Source of the DNA: Tetranychus cinnabarinus
Taxonomy: Eukaryota > Arthropoda > Arachnida > Trombidiformes > Tetranychidae
Reading direction: 5' to 3'
Assembly: GCA_022266195.1 (NCBI GenBank)
Contig: WHVY01000002.1
Span: 15,143,001 to 15,207,000 of the forward strand
DNA: 64,000 bases
The notes below the pieces were generated by a model, which worked only from the letters and a program-made list of their open reading frames with translations, was not told the origin of the DNA and did not search any database. Shown piece after piece: positions 20,650 through 32,574 of this stretch (within the stretch, counting starts at the first letter, position 1; each line of letters opens with the position of its first letter). A program made the translations under genes and the position numbers.

Positions 20650-21281
20650 AAATATCATTTAAATAACATTAAAATAAATTAAAAATAATATTTAAATGTT
20701 TAAATAAAGTTTGAAAAAAATGCCAACACCGAGATTCGAACCCATAACCTTCATCTTCTTCATCCACCCCTTTCCTCACTGCGCCACCTCTCGGCTCACA
20801 TTAACCCTCCTCTTCTACCTCATTATAATAAAACTACCAAAATTTTCAACCCAAATATCTTAGGAACCAGTTGCTGTACAGGCAAAACCCATCTCACTAT
20901 TTCATTACTTAACCAGCTCTATCGAATACAAAAAGTCCCATTCAAATCCCTTCTAGTCAACTCGCGTGGTTCCTTTGTAAGTAAGGTGTAGTCTTTTGCA
21001 AGTTCAATCTATTTTAAGTATTAATCTTGTCAAGATCTAATTTATCTGAGTAAGGTGTAGTCTTCTATAGACTCAATTTATTTTATAAAGTATATTAATT
21101 ATATTATTAATTAGGTTTATTAATTTGATTAATTATGATAATTAATTTATATATTATTAGTGATATGAGGATAGGATACAAATATTTTATCGATAATTCT
21201 CTATAATATTGGTTGATTGTTTTATATCTCAGATATTTCGATAAAAGATTATCGTTAGTTAATCATAATTGTAGAATAAAT
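20650..21281 (-). repeat. Right inverted repeat of the DNA transposon
   Basis: Reverse complement of 18048-18679. It carries the tRNA-like module on the minus strand at 20721-20795. Confidence 0.8.
20721..20795 (-). other. tRNA-like module, copy 3 (inverted)
   Basis: Reverse complement of the 75-bp module, with the same B-box-like and A-box-like sequences. Because it is in the opposite arm, two outward or inward Pol III-type promoters face each other across the element. Confidence 0.55.
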
Positions 21282-22496
21282 ATTACACCCAAATTGCTCG
21301 TACTGCTGTCTAAATACACCCTCTTGATTTTGAAGAATATCCTACCTCTTTTGAACTACGGGATAGTCCATTCTATCGGCTTCGTAGTCAGTTTTTAATC
21401 ATATGTAAATGGTGCTGTGAAGAGTGGAACAATGAATTTAATTGTATAGCAAACCACAAGTCCGATTACAAGGGATGCTGTAAGAAATTCCGACCAGACA
21501 ACCCAACAAGAAACAAAGGATGCTGTCTTTGGTTCTCCCGTCACAAGTGAAGAAACCTATCAACCTGAATTCAGCGGGATCTGACCCAACTGCTGTCGTA
21601 ATTGTGGGAGCGAAGACCCTAGAAGTTTAAGACAAATAATGCTCCATAGTAAATCTTCTAACGGCCAAATCTCATATACTGCAGGGGCTGAAATGGAATC
21701 TCCCCTTAAAGAGATTGAAGGATGGAACATATCTTCGAAAATAAGAACCAAGTTGACTTAAATTTACCCGAAAAGTGAACTAATGGCTGAAATAAACATC
21801 TATTTCTACATTACCATCTATTATAAAGTTATATAGAACTTTCGTATCCTCTAGCCCTAAGACATTACTTACTGTTCTAATTGTATGGCAACTCTAATTA
21901 ATCATCAGGTTCATCAATAAGCAAGTCCAGAAAATGACACGAGCCCAGAAGGAAGAATTCAAAGGAGACTGGATCGACCAAGAAGCAATAAGGGATTTTG
22001 AATGTATAACGTGCTTAAAACTTATCCCAGACCATTTCCAAAACCACACTTGTAAACATTTTAAACATTGCATGTGCCCTAATTGTCAAGTAATGTACGC
22101 ATTAACGTATAAACTTAAAAAACCCATCCATTAGAATGCCAAGCATGTAGAAAACCATGGAGTTATGGTTGTAGACGCCAAATGGCATAAAGTCAGTAAA
22201 AATATGGGACCAATTGAAAGTATATTGTAAGTTCCCATTCTGAAGGCAAATTATAACTCATGAAGATTACAAATGGCATACAAATATCTGCCCACATAAT
22301 GTTAACAACTGTTCCTTATGTATAACATATAAATTACCGCAAGAATTTCATTCAAGATTTTGCATGACCCTTAGTTCTACCCAGAAAGAATTACAACTAA
22401 AAACCAAGAATTAAGGAGCATGGCTTCGGAATTGGAAGATTTTAAAGAAATGTTAAAAGAAACTGAAAATAAGCTGAAAGCTTTGTGAAAAACCAA
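21282..22496 (+). pseudogene. Degraded Cys-rich (RING/TRAF-like) and coiled-coil coding sequence
   Basis: The clearest piece (21934-22134) reads DFECITCLKLIPDHFQNHTC then HFKHCMCPNC. A one-base shift later it continues with ECQACRKPW. Further on (about 22200-22390) come CKFPF, HEDYKWHTNICPHNVNNC and SLCI. The end (22416-22488) reads ELRSMASELEDFKEMLKE, a heptad-type coiled coil. Paired Cys/His modules followed by a coiled coil are the layout of TRAF/SIAH-type proteins. At least three breaks make it non-functional. It could equally be a third gene of an LTR element, because an LTR-like segment follows. Confidence 0.4.
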
Positions 22497-22596
22497 TAAA
22501 ATCAATCAACATATTGCAAAATATAAGCGTCACATCATCGGAACCCACGTAATTATTGTAACTGAACAGTGGCTGTTCAGAATGGCGGCCGGTATA

Positions 22597-22760
22597 TGTA
22601 ACCCACCCAATTTAATGTAATTAGATTTAGCTATCTTTTGAGTGGTAACACCCTGATCGATATTTATGTATATCATAGCAAGTTGAATATTAGATGGAAT
22701 ATACAATAAAGTTCAGTTCACATAGAACTCCCAATGAGTAAAGTTGAAACTCTTTACAAC
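22597..22760 (+). repeat. LTR-like segment
   Basis: It begins TGTAACCCACCC and ends CTCTTTACA, so its termini are inverted (TGTAA/TTACA), and it has AATAAA near 22703. No second copy or target duplication is seen. Solo LTR is a weak call. Confidence 0.25.
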
Positions 22761-23120
22761 AACATCAACATCGACAACATCAACAACACAATCGAAGTTT
22801 TTTATTCAGTTTTTATTTAGTTTTTATTTAGTTTTATTTGTTTCACCTACGTATTTTTTTCGCCTTTTTTTAAAACAACAAAGGTAACTGTTTGTTTTTA
22901 TTCAATTTTTTTCATCAACATCCATGTTTTTTTTCTTCACAGGATCACCAGGAGCAAGAGGATCAACAAGATCAACAATACCAACACAACAGGCTAAAGT
23001 AAGTCTTCAATTCTATTTAGTGTGTATGTTTATCTAGTTTTTTTTTATTTCAGGATCAACACCAACAACAACACACCAACTCCACAACCAGCACCACAAT
23101 CATCATCGAAAGTAAGTTTC
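22761..23120 (+). other. Low-complexity exon-like blocks flanked by splice signals
   Basis: Two short Gln/Thr/Ser-rich blocks start GATCA after AG and end before GTAAGT (about 22943-22996 and 23054-23112). They could be exons of a low-complexity protein or simple-sequence drift. No product can be named. Confidence 0.2.
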
Positions 23121-23129
23121 GGTTTACAT

Positions 23130-23560
23130 AGCTCTTCCTTTTTCCAACCTCTTCCCTTTTCCAACCTCTTCCCTTTTCCTACCTCTTCCCTTAACTTACC
23201 TTACCTTTAAGTAATTTTTCCTTACATCAACCTGACCTTACGTTACATAAAGTCAAGGTAAGATGATGTAAGGTAAAGTTACGTAAAGGTAAGGTAAGAT
23301 GACCTTATCTTTCCTTATTCTTTCTTTTTCTTACCTTTTCCTACCTTCACCTCTTTCCTTACCTTACCTTACCTTACCTTTACTCTTTCCTTACATTAAC
23401 TTAACCTTATCATACATAGGGTAAGATGATGTAAGGTATAGTTATGTAAAGGTAGGGTTAAGATAAGATAAGATAATCTAATCTTGCTTTTACTTTACCT
23501 CTATCCATCTTACCCTGCTTTCCTTTGTTTACCCTGTCCTATATCTCTTTGCGCATGATG
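23130..23560. repeat. CCTTA/TAAGG low-complexity region
   Basis: Degenerate pentamers CCTTA and TAAGG on both strands, with two partial copies of a longer unit (taagatgatgtaaggta). A related stretch is at 49535-49690, ending in the same ctctttgcgcatg-like sequence, so this is part of a dispersed element. Confidence 0.55.
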
Positions 23561-24272
23561 CCAACGATGACATCAACACCATTTTCAATATCAAGTGAGT
23601 ATGGCGTAATGTTGCAAACATTGGCTTGAATTTGCAGGCCATTGTAATAAAAATAAACTTGATTCCTATGGATCCTGTATGGTTGCTGCAAAAAACAAAT
23701 ATCCATTAAAAATTATTCATATTACGCTAGCGAAAAAACTTACCAGAATTTTCATGATGTGCTCGGCAAGGAGTGGAAATATGTGTTCTGATGTGGCACA
23801 ATACATCTGCATATCAGTATGCTTTAGGTGCCTGGTAATCATTTTCAATATAATTCGGGAAAAGATCAAAAAATTTTAACCATTTTGAATATTTTTCAGT
23901 TAAATATAACTCACAATCATTTGAGGACTTTGTCGCAATGTGAATTCGATGACATTGCCTGCATCTATGCCATTCCTGTTAACATGATGTTTGTCGAGTT
24001 TGCAATTAAGCCTGAAACATTTGGATTGATTCTGGTCTTGACGAAAATTACAATCTTTTCTAGCCAATATTATTTGGGTGCTGTAAATGATAAGATGAAA
24101 GTCAGTAGGGAAATTTACGATTGCGGAAGTATAACTTACTTGCGCCATTCAGCTAATTCAAGCTAATTCTGTCGGTAATCTACCAGTCTATAATGATTTT
24201 CAATTTGCCTGTTCACATGTAGATATTTACAACCAAGTCGATAACAGTAACCACGATTGTCAGAAGATTACG
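23539..24272 (-). pseudogene. CCCH zinc-finger gene relic (ZC3H10-like), minus strand
   Basis: Four exon-like pieces with GT-AG borders: 24272-24140, 24080-23915, 23831-23744 and 23685-23539, the last ending in TAG. Piece 1 holds NRGYCYRLGCKYLHV and piece 2 DCNFRQDQNQSKCFRLNC then K-L-D-K-H, both C-x4-C-x3/4-H finger halves like those of ZC3H10-type RNA-binding proteins. The phase fits between pieces 1 and 2 and between 3 and 4. Piece 1 has a frame shift and an in-frame TAG, and 2 to 3 is out of phase, so it is probably dead. The family name is by resemblance only. Confidence 0.4.
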
Positions 24273-24347
24273 CTAGAAAAAAAACAGAAATATAAATTAT
24301 TATATTTTATAAAAATATGTAGTTTAGGACAAATTATCACTTATTGA

Positions 24348-24677
24348 TTTGTTGCCAACAAAGGATTTTCTTATGGTCTCGAATGCAAGTTTCTCCATGT
24401 AACCAGGGACATTGAGAGGTTTTACAAAAGGACTACTAAACTTCCAAAGGATTTGCTTAACGAATGCAACAGGTAATTGAACAATTGGTTATCGGTCGAT
24501 TTCTTGATATTAACTGTTTTTCTTTACAGCATACAAGCGAAATTGGCGGACAGGGATCCTGAAAAAAATGGTTCAGTTAAATTCAGTATAAAAAATAGTT
24601 ATAATAAACATGTGAATATCATGGGTGAAATAAGCATAGTAAAAAGTACAATATTCCCTGTTTGTATTCACTGCTAG
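24348..24677 (+). pseudogene. CCCH zinc-finger gene fragment, plus strand
   Basis: Exon 1 (24348-24472) reads NKGFSYGLECKFLHVTRDIE then RFYKRTTKLPKDLL. A GTAATT...TTTACAG intron of 57 bp follows, and exon 2 (24530-24677) continues in phase (QAKLADRDPEKNGSV) to TAG. It resembles the finger plus Y-K-x-T-x-x-L-P tail of ZC3H10. It is homologous to the minus-strand finger (NRGYCYRLGCKYLHV), but one zinc Cys is Ser here. The upstream part is lost or in another frame. Confidence 0.45.
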
Positions 24678-24750
24678 GATTACCTGCGTTTTGAAGTGAT
24701 GGGTGACACAATAAAGTCGGTTGGTAATCCATATAATTCAGACATCTGGT

Positions 24751-25259
24751 TTATTGAAAATTCACAGTTATCTCATTCTTCCGGTTTTTGTATCGTTCGT
24801 GTAGTTCTTTTTTTACTTTTACTTTGATGTGCGTTCCATCAACAACTCCAATAACACGAGGAAAACCTGCAATTTTTGAACTCCATAACTCCTTCACTTC
24901 TTCTGATGGTGGAGGAAAATTAATACATATGGCGATTACAGTGGACACTTTCAATACAATGCGAGAAATCGTAGGCTGAGAAAAACCCATAAGATCACCG
25001 CTCACAAAGATCGCCCATAAAATCTTAAGGCTATTAACAACTGATTTGCCGGGCTAACAGGGTTGTTTCTTTTTCCATATATTCTAACATCGACCTCAAT
25101 TAGATTGAGGAGCTTTTGAAAGGTTTGTTTATTCATTCTGAAACGTTTTTTGAATTCATAATCATCAAACAGAGAAAACAAGTCACTTCTAGGGAGAACT
25201 GTTGATCTCTGAGGACATCTTCGCTGGCGGAGGTCAAAAGCAAATAGATGCTCATTCAT
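24751..25259 (-). pseudogene. Harbinger (HARBI1-type) transposase fragment
   Basis: Two overlapping frames read leftwards. The first (25002-25259) has the N-terminal F-x-x-x-F-R-M-x-x-x-T-F and NQLLIALRFYG. The second (24751-25005) has LMGFSQPTISRIV and FPRVIGVVDGTHIKVK, with the first catalytic Asp of DDE_4 transposases. A few residues are lost at the frame join. The remaining two acidic residues and the C-terminus are missing, so it is inactive. Harbinger enzymes act with a separate MYB-like partner; none is seen here. Confidence 0.75.
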
Positions 25260-25329
25260 TATTTAATGAATAATGATGAAATAACACAATCAAACATATA
25301 ACATCTAACTAAAAACATGTGGTAAACGT

Positions 25330-25620
25330 GATTTATGATCTGGGATCAAGTACTTGAACTTAGTTCTTATCAAGTTCAATTTTTGATTTAGATCAAATCA
25401 AAATCTTGGATCAATCTCATCAAGATCCTAGATGGGGAATCAACATTTTAATTTGAATCTATTGATTTTACTTGGTGAAATAAAAAAATCGATCTCAAGA
25501 TCAGACTGATCCTTGATTAGTCTTGATTCAAGATTAATTTTTGATCTTTGTTTGTGAAACAAAAAAACAAGAATCAGTTAATCTGATCCATGAATCAAGC
25601 TTGATCTCAGTTGGTGAATA
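25330..25620. repeat. GATC-rich repetitive segment
   Basis: GATC occurs 11 times in about 290 bp, mostly inside TTGATC or GATCAAG. This is roughly tenfold over chance. No ORF. It adjoins the Harbinger fragment and could be its terminal region or a decayed short-period repeat. Confidence 0.5.
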
Positions 25621-27363
25621 CGGGTCTAAGTCACTTTGTTTACTTACTCTGATGTTCTATTTTAATGCCATTGGTTAACAAAAGTGTGAAATATTAAACA
25701 TGTGTTGAAGCCCAACCTTTGTCCTCAGATCGAGACTGTTACTTAAATGCCAGGTCAACTACACCATGAGTTAAAAATATTTTAAAATGCACTCTGTCCA
25801 TTCATTAGTTTGAAACGGCACGAATGCGTTCCAACACTACTCTGTCATTTCATTGTCAACAGGCCATGCAATTTCAACATCATGTGTCATGTGCATATTA
25901 TATAAATCAGTAAAACTAACGACCCAAAAACAGCCACATCAATTCATGCGTTACTCTGGTTGCTTAATTGACAAGTCTAATCGGGCGACTTATGTAAAGT
26001 AAATTAAGAGTGTCTTGAATCTAACCTAAGTCATAAACCTACAAGAGTCAAGGTTAATACTTCAGGTAGTTCATCTAGTTCAGCCTTTTACATACTTTTT
26101 ACAATTGTTTACTCAATACAATATTTGACTGTAAAATCGATTGACAAACAATTATGTAACTACACATTTAGCTCTGTTCCAACAATCATTTATTGTTTAC
26201 AATCATCTTATTTAAGGTATCAATTGGCTTACTTCAATTATCATTGATAATCGGTTGTAAATTCTTATAATTACATCTCATATTAGTGTCATTATGATGA
26301 ACAATTCCAATTAAAACCAGATTATCTCTGTTCTATTTACTATTTATAGCTGGAATAATCTAACAACCATTAATATATTGATAACATCTTCTCAATTAGA
26401 GCTGAAAATTTTCTGTCTGTGGGATAAATTAATAGTTTCTAAGCAATTAATGAAATATTAATTGAGCCAGTGAAAAATTATGTTTAAATTAAAATATATT
26501 TCAGGCAATAGCCAAAGAAATATAATCGTTTTCCTGACAAATTCAAGAATCTTTTCAATTTCAATGATTGACCGTCAAAATAACTGTAACACTAACATTT
26601 CCTAATTTCCTGATTCATTATTATCATAATCGTCAAATTTTGTGATTAAGGTGAAACATGTTTTCTTGTTACCTCATCCATCCGCAAGTTTTCAAGTGTT
26701 GCACCCTTTTTCATATAATATGAGAATGAATAGAATGCTAAGGTTTCAGATTAGAATCGGCTAATTGTTAATAAAAAGTAACAGATCTTAATTGAACGCA
26801 GTCCTCGATGGATTATTCATTGAATTGATTGATTGAGATTGAATACTTCAAGCACTCTGTCATTAGTGTCTCTTTGATTGGTTTGGTTAAATCTGCAAAT
26901 CACAGTTAACGGTTTCTTTGCCCTCGATTGAAATGCGAATCGGACTGAGCTGAAAATTAACAATATCAGAAGGTTAATGACGAAAATGTATTCGTAATGT
27001 AATTGAAGATCGAAACGTCTTTTGGTCATTAACTCTGTTCTTACTTACTCAGTGTTCATCCTTCTTACCATGATCTCTCCTCCCACCTGATCATTACTGT
27101 TGATTAAAGATGCCAGAAAGATAATGTGATTATATTTATCCATAAAAGACTTGGATTAACAGGTTAACAGATACTCTTCTCTTCCCGTTTCATCAGCATG
27201 ATTAATGTTACCTTTGTACAATCTTTTTACCAACAAACTTTCCAACTGAGAAATAATTTATTTTTTAGACTCATAATTACAATTGTCCAAAGAGAATAAA
27301 TCATCAATGTTTATCTGTGAATAGATCAATAAAAAAAGAGTAAATATAATTAAAAAATTCAAA
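25621..27363. other. Intergenic, upstream of the SLC18B1-like gene
   Basis: AT-rich DNA without a gene I can support. A 70-codon minus-strand frame (26817-27029) has a hydrophobic stretch but no other support. The promoter of the gene at 27364 should lie at the right end. Confidence 0.4.
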
Positions 27364-30300
27364 ATGTGCGGTATTAAGTTACAAAAAAATTTAACCCTAG
27401 TGACTGAATCTACGGTAGCAACGCGACAGTCAACATTTGGGCAAGGTTCATCTGATAATTGGACTAAATCATCTGATTCACAATTACCAGCAATTACACA
27501 ATTGTCGCCAATTAAGCTGACAACTCGTGATTTCATTTTAATAGCAACACTCGCCTTTATCAATACCATTACTGGAGCAGCTTATTGTGTTTTAGCGCCC
27601 TTCTTCTCTAAAGAGGTAAGTCATGTAATAGTTGATCCACCTTATCTCTTTATATTTTTACAATTTTCAAATCAACTTCTGTTTTAACTAATTTAACGGC
27701 TATTGCTATTTTCATTTCATGCTTTTCTGTTACGCTCATTTCCATCTTGTATTCCATCTTTTTGGTCCGTCCATTGTCGCATTCACTGTCTTTAAGTTAA
27801 CTGTACCTCTTTTAGTTAGTTTTGCTCAAAAATGTAAAATCCACTTAATCTCTATCTTTGTACTGGATTCAAGTTGCATAACTAACTGTGTTTTCTGTAT
27901 TTTCTATGTACAATCAATGTTTTACAGCTTTCGTTACATGTGCTTCATGGAATGTTTGATGCATTTTCTTTACTTCCGTATTTTAAGCTTTCCAATCACT
28001 GTTACATGCTGATAATTGTTTATACCCAAGCGCCTACAAATGTTTACGATTTTAATGCAATTGTATTTGTATTGTAAGTCGATCACAAACATTAAATCGA
28101 TCAATTAACTTATACCCCTTTTATTTGCAGGCTGAGGCCAAAGGATTATCTCCATCAGTCTATGGTATTTTATTTTCGATCCAAGAAGTTATTGCGTTCA
28201 TTTTGTGCCCAATCTATGGCAAATTTGTAAGTGTGCATATTCAAATAACCAATCTAGCAATTGGTTAACAATTTTTCCATAAATTTTTAACTGAAAGGCT
28301 AAAGCGATTTTCTTCAACCATAATCAATCTTTAAGACTCATTTGACTTGCTATCTTCACCTTCGAACAATAGACAACTTGAGAGGTTGAATTACAGTAGT
28401 GGTCAGGGTTAAGACAACTTTTTATTGCGTGGCCGGGACAGCTTTAAAGCTCTAACCCTACCTATGTGCTTTACCCAGGCTTTATTCAGCTCACAATTTG
28501 TCAGCTGATAATCCATCAGGAAGGGAGGATGGGATAGTCCGGGGGTTTAACCTTGGGTACTCCTCTTTAATGCAATCCCCAAGACGCAGATTATAACTCA
28601 TGAAGATTAGCAGTCTTATCGTCAGTGTTAACCATCAGGCTAACATTAAGTTAGCAAAATCGGAGATTTTTTTCATAGCCGCGATCTAACAGTTAATGGA
28701 AGCACCAATAAGATTGAACTTATTTTGTTCAGTTTCTATTGTATTGATATTGCATAATGTTCCCATTAGTTATAGTTACTTACTATCTCTCTTAAACAAC
28801 TGTTAACAGTTGAAAAGCGTTAAGAACTAAAGAAAATTCCTGGATAATTACATTGTAAATCTTTAAGTTGCAGATCAAAGCGTCTTCTAGTCAGCCAGTT
28901 ACCATTTTTGCCCTGATCATCAAATAAACCATCAGATAAACTCAATCCAATGAGAATAGGCTAGTGAATTGTTTCACCAACAATTTTTACAGTTGGATTT
29001 TTAATTGTAGCTCTTATGTAAAATTTTTTATAAATATGGCAGTACATGAGTTCCTGTTTTCGGATAAATATCTTATTGCCCATCTCAAGTATTTCAACTG
29101 AAATCTTTCCTTTTTTTGTCAACTCATGAGCACTTACATGAATTGGCAATTCACTTATCTGTTTACTAAATAGTTGTCATTAAGAAGATTGATTAGACAA
29201 AGCTTTCTATCTAATTACACAATCATTATTATTGTTATTATTGATCTAATCGCATTATTTTCTGTTTTCAGTTACCTAAACTTGGATTTCGAGCTACAAT
29301 ATTAACCGGAACTTTTGTTGGCTCAGCTGGTATCTGTCTATTTGGGTATGTGTGAACAACCACCTGAAAAACTGACTGTTGATCTGAATTAAATCTAATC
29401 AAATTTCTATCGGTTCTAGGGTATTAAAATGGGTGTCCGATGGAAGCACATTCACAACCTTTTGTGCCCTTATTCGTTCTTTCGGATCAGTTGGACTAGC
29501 AGCAGTATCAGCGGCTTGTTACGGCGCAATTCCTGTCTACTATCCAAACCATATATCTCAAATATTCGTAAGCATCGCTATAATTCGCATTTACATATAT
29601 CGAATTTTGATTTTTTCTAGTTGATTAATTTTCACAATTCCACAGGGTTTAGTAGAGATGTGTTATGGAATCGGAATGATCATTGGACCCTTACTAGGAG
29701 GATGGCTTTATGAGGTGCTTATTATTTTCTTGTACTTTATAATCACAATTTTATACTTTATTGTAATATTCATTTTATATCATTTTTTTAATTATCAACT
29801 GTATCATAATTAGGTTGGTGGATTCGATTTGCCCTTTTTTGTTTGTGGGGCCCTTCTTTTCCTGACTTTTCCAATTCTTTTTGGCATTTTCCCTAAAGTT
29901 GCCAGTAAGTTTTCACAATGGCTTGATCCAGTACAGACTTTAACTCTGCAATATTAATGATTATCATAACACCAGAACAATTGACTTTGTTTTTGATGAA
30001 AAGTGTTTGATGCCTGAAAGATAATTAAAGTCAGAAGAGTTCATGAATAATACAGACTTGAACAATCATCGAGAAAATGTTGATTTGCTTGTTGATTTTA
30101 TGATAATGGAAAGTTTTTTCTTAGTTAATCAGAGGGAAATTTCTATCATTATCTTAACTTTTTCAGACGACTGAGACTTATGAACTGAAAAAAAAGGTTT
30201 TGTCCTTGCAAAGATACTAACTATTCATGCACAAGCTCCGATAGACTTGATATTTGTTTATAATTTCCCATGTTGAAGTCTTTCGATCTTAACATTGTTA

Positions 30301-31517
30301 AACTTGAAAGTTCTGCATCTACATCCATAACTGCTATTGACTTGTATTCTTATAACTGAGCCATGAATATGATATTAATCTTGATTTATTTTTACCCATT
30401 TAGAGATCACAAAGAATGATAAAAGCGCTGGTCTAATCAAAGTGTTGTCCAATTTCCGCATAACACTGCAAATTTTGATTACAGTGTCTCTTTGCATTGT
30501 ATTTGGTTTTAACCAATCTATGCTGGAACCTCATATAAGAAGTGTATGTATCATAATATTTAGAGCATTAGTCAAATCGTAATTTACCTAAAATTTACCT
30601 AATTTTGCATTTTAGTTTGCCAAACTTCGAACCACAGCAGTTGGCCTTATTTTCTTGTTATCAGGATTATTCTATGGCGTTTTCACATGGATTGTTGGTC
30701 TAATTGTACCTAAATTTAAAGATCTTACATTTATGAGCATTATTGGTAATGTAGCAATGGTGATTGCTTTCATAATTGTGGGGCCAATTTATCCTTTGCC
30801 TATCAAACCGTAAGTTTTATACTTTCCACAAAACGAGCTTATTTAGCTCGTTATTTAGTCCAATATTAGTGTTTCCCAACTCATGTCCAAGTTCAGTTGA
30901 ATAAAATCTTTTTACACTTTCCAGGAGTATTACATTGGTCGTATTGTCACAGATCTTTTATGGAATGGGTATGGCTGTTTGCTTTGTTGCAAACTTTACC
31001 CAAGCCATGCGGGAAAAAGAGTGAGTAATTGATAAATGAACAAAATGAATGTAAATTTAGTGTATATTTATGAATAATTTGAAACCATTTACCCTCTCAG
31101 TTTATCAGATTTAAAATCAGACGTTGGCGCTGGCTCTATAATAAGTAGCCTTTTCGTTTCAGCCTATGCTCTTGGGTGAGTTTATAAATAATTTGATTTC
31201 TGTCAATCAATGCTCAACTAATGATCTAATTTCATTCTAGAACCGCTCTTGGTCCGATAATTGGAGGTTATCTTGTCGAGCATTTCAATTTCCCTGAAGC
31301 GTGCGTTTTCATTGTCCTTTTATCAGTATTCCTGGTTAGTATTATTTAGTGATGAACAATTACAATCATTTGATATTATTAATAGCGATAACTAATTATT
31401 TTCCCCCCATTTCTTTAGATAATCCTTATTGTTGGAACTATGTTATTCCATAAGCGTAAACCATTTGTCGATAAAAGCGCCCAATTTAAGAATCGAGTTG
31501 AACCAGTACGTTATTGA
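27364..31517 (+). CDS. SLC18B1-like major facilitator transporter, 12 exons
   Basis: Twelve exons with GT-AG borders join to 1428 bp, 475 residues, all in phase: 27364-27615, 28131-28226, 29272-29345, 29420-29567, 29646-29714, 29814-29904, 30404-30543, 30616-30809, 30925-31020, 31101-31175, 31241-31334, 31419-31517. The N-terminus is a polar cytoplasmic tail. Membrane segments start at FILIATLAFINT. Exons 5-6 encode GMIIGPLLGGWLYE and VGGFDLPF, the mid-protein signature of the SLC18 (vesicular amine) family, and LGPIIGGYLVE occurs near the end. SLC18B1 moves polyamines into vesicles in mammals; the substrate here is unknown. Intron 2 (about 1 kb) holds an insertion-like stretch (28390-28680). 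Confidence 0.85.
28390..28680. repeat. Possible short insertion in intron 2 of the transporter gene
   Basis: This GC-richer block contains attataactcatgaagatta (28588-28607), identical to 22249-22268 in the Cys-rich relic. A shared dispersed sequence is likely, but the boundaries are not clear. Confidence 0.35.
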
Positions 31518-32574
31518 ATGAGACAATTGCAGTATTATTTAAGCCAGCAACAATAGTCCAGAAGAGAGCACGACACGACTGCTAAAAGCATAATGGCCTC
31601 AAGAGGAAACCTTTTTACTATCCAGGAACCAAACCTCTGTAATTGTGGAACAACTTGAAACATTTTGACAATTTGAGAACACAATAATGGAAATTTTTCA
31701 TGAAAGTCACATTCACCTTTTATTTAATTGATAAATTAAATTATTCATTGGAATCTTTCGCAATGTCAATTTTTTAAGTTTTATGATTTTAATTGAATTA
31801 TGACCAATCTGACGATCAAATTACTAAGTTGCTTGGGGCAGTTTTTAAATCAGTCGAAGTTTCAAGAGCACTCTAACGTCATTTGATTATCTTTTAGGGC
31901 GCTATTTTTAATTCTGTTAATTCTTTTAATTCTATCAATAACTATTAGTTCGCCATGTTAGATTTAATTGCTAATGTACCTTTTCAGAGATTTAAATAAC
32001 TTGTTTTAATCGCATGCGTTCAATGCTGAATTACAAAATATCGTCGTCTGTTGAGCCACCATTAACTGACAATAATCCAATATTTTGACTAAAAAACTGG
32101 TTAAGACATTAGTTAGCATGGTAAAGCTTTGCAATAAAACCTAACAATCAACAATTGGTTGAAACATTGAATAAATAATGACATTAAAGAGGCAAGATAA
32201 TGTTGAGGATGTTATAAGGTGCCTTTAATTTTGATCATTTAATTTTTGATTAATCAAAACCAAAGATGACTTTGTTTCTCACATGCTTACGAAATGAAAA
32301 AATTGTTATTTCATAAAATAATGTTTACCTCTTTCAACCTTGAAACTATTTAAGGTATTTCCCTTTAAGTTAAATGTTTAAACCAAGTTTTGATTAAAAT
32401 TTGATATTGCTGAATGAGCAACGATTACATGTTTAGTCTCGGAGCAATCAAGAATAAAATAACACATCTTTTGAAAATTCAAATTAAACAAGTAAACTGA
32501 CCAAATCTAAGCCATTTATAATTTTGTTATTGTTAATACATCTTGATGTGCTTGTGAACTCAATTTGAATCATC
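31518..32574. other. Intergenic between transporter and lipase
   Basis: AT-rich sequence with no gene. The transporter 3' UTR and the lipase promoter should be here. Confidence 0.4.

Larger units (their letters stand above)
18048..21281 (-). mobile_element. DDE DNA transposon with 632-bp inverted repeats
   Basis: The arms 18048-18679 and 20650-21281 are inverted copies of equal length (632 bp) with few differences (for example TAAAGATAATC against TAACGATAATC). The transposase lies between them on the minus strand. The total is 3234 bp. A clear TA or longer target duplication is not visible at the edges, so the true ends may lie a little outside. Long arms are unusual for pogo/Tigger elements, whose inverted repeats are normally short. 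Confidence 0.7.

Noticed and set aside
23340..23400. Run of CCTTA repeats as interstitial telomere sequence
   Set aside because: Arthropod telomeres are TTAGG; CCTTA/TAAGG is not a rotation of it.
23828..24166. Plus-strand 112-codon ORF
   Set aside because: The opposite strand has zinc-finger residues and in-phase splice borders here.
26817..27029. Minus-strand 70-codon ORF
   Set aside because: One hydrophobic stretch in AT-rich intergenic DNA; no neighbour, splice or family evidence.
27719..28012. Plus-strand ORF in intron 1 of the SLC18B1-like gene
   Set aside because: It lies between good splice sites and breaks the transporter frame.
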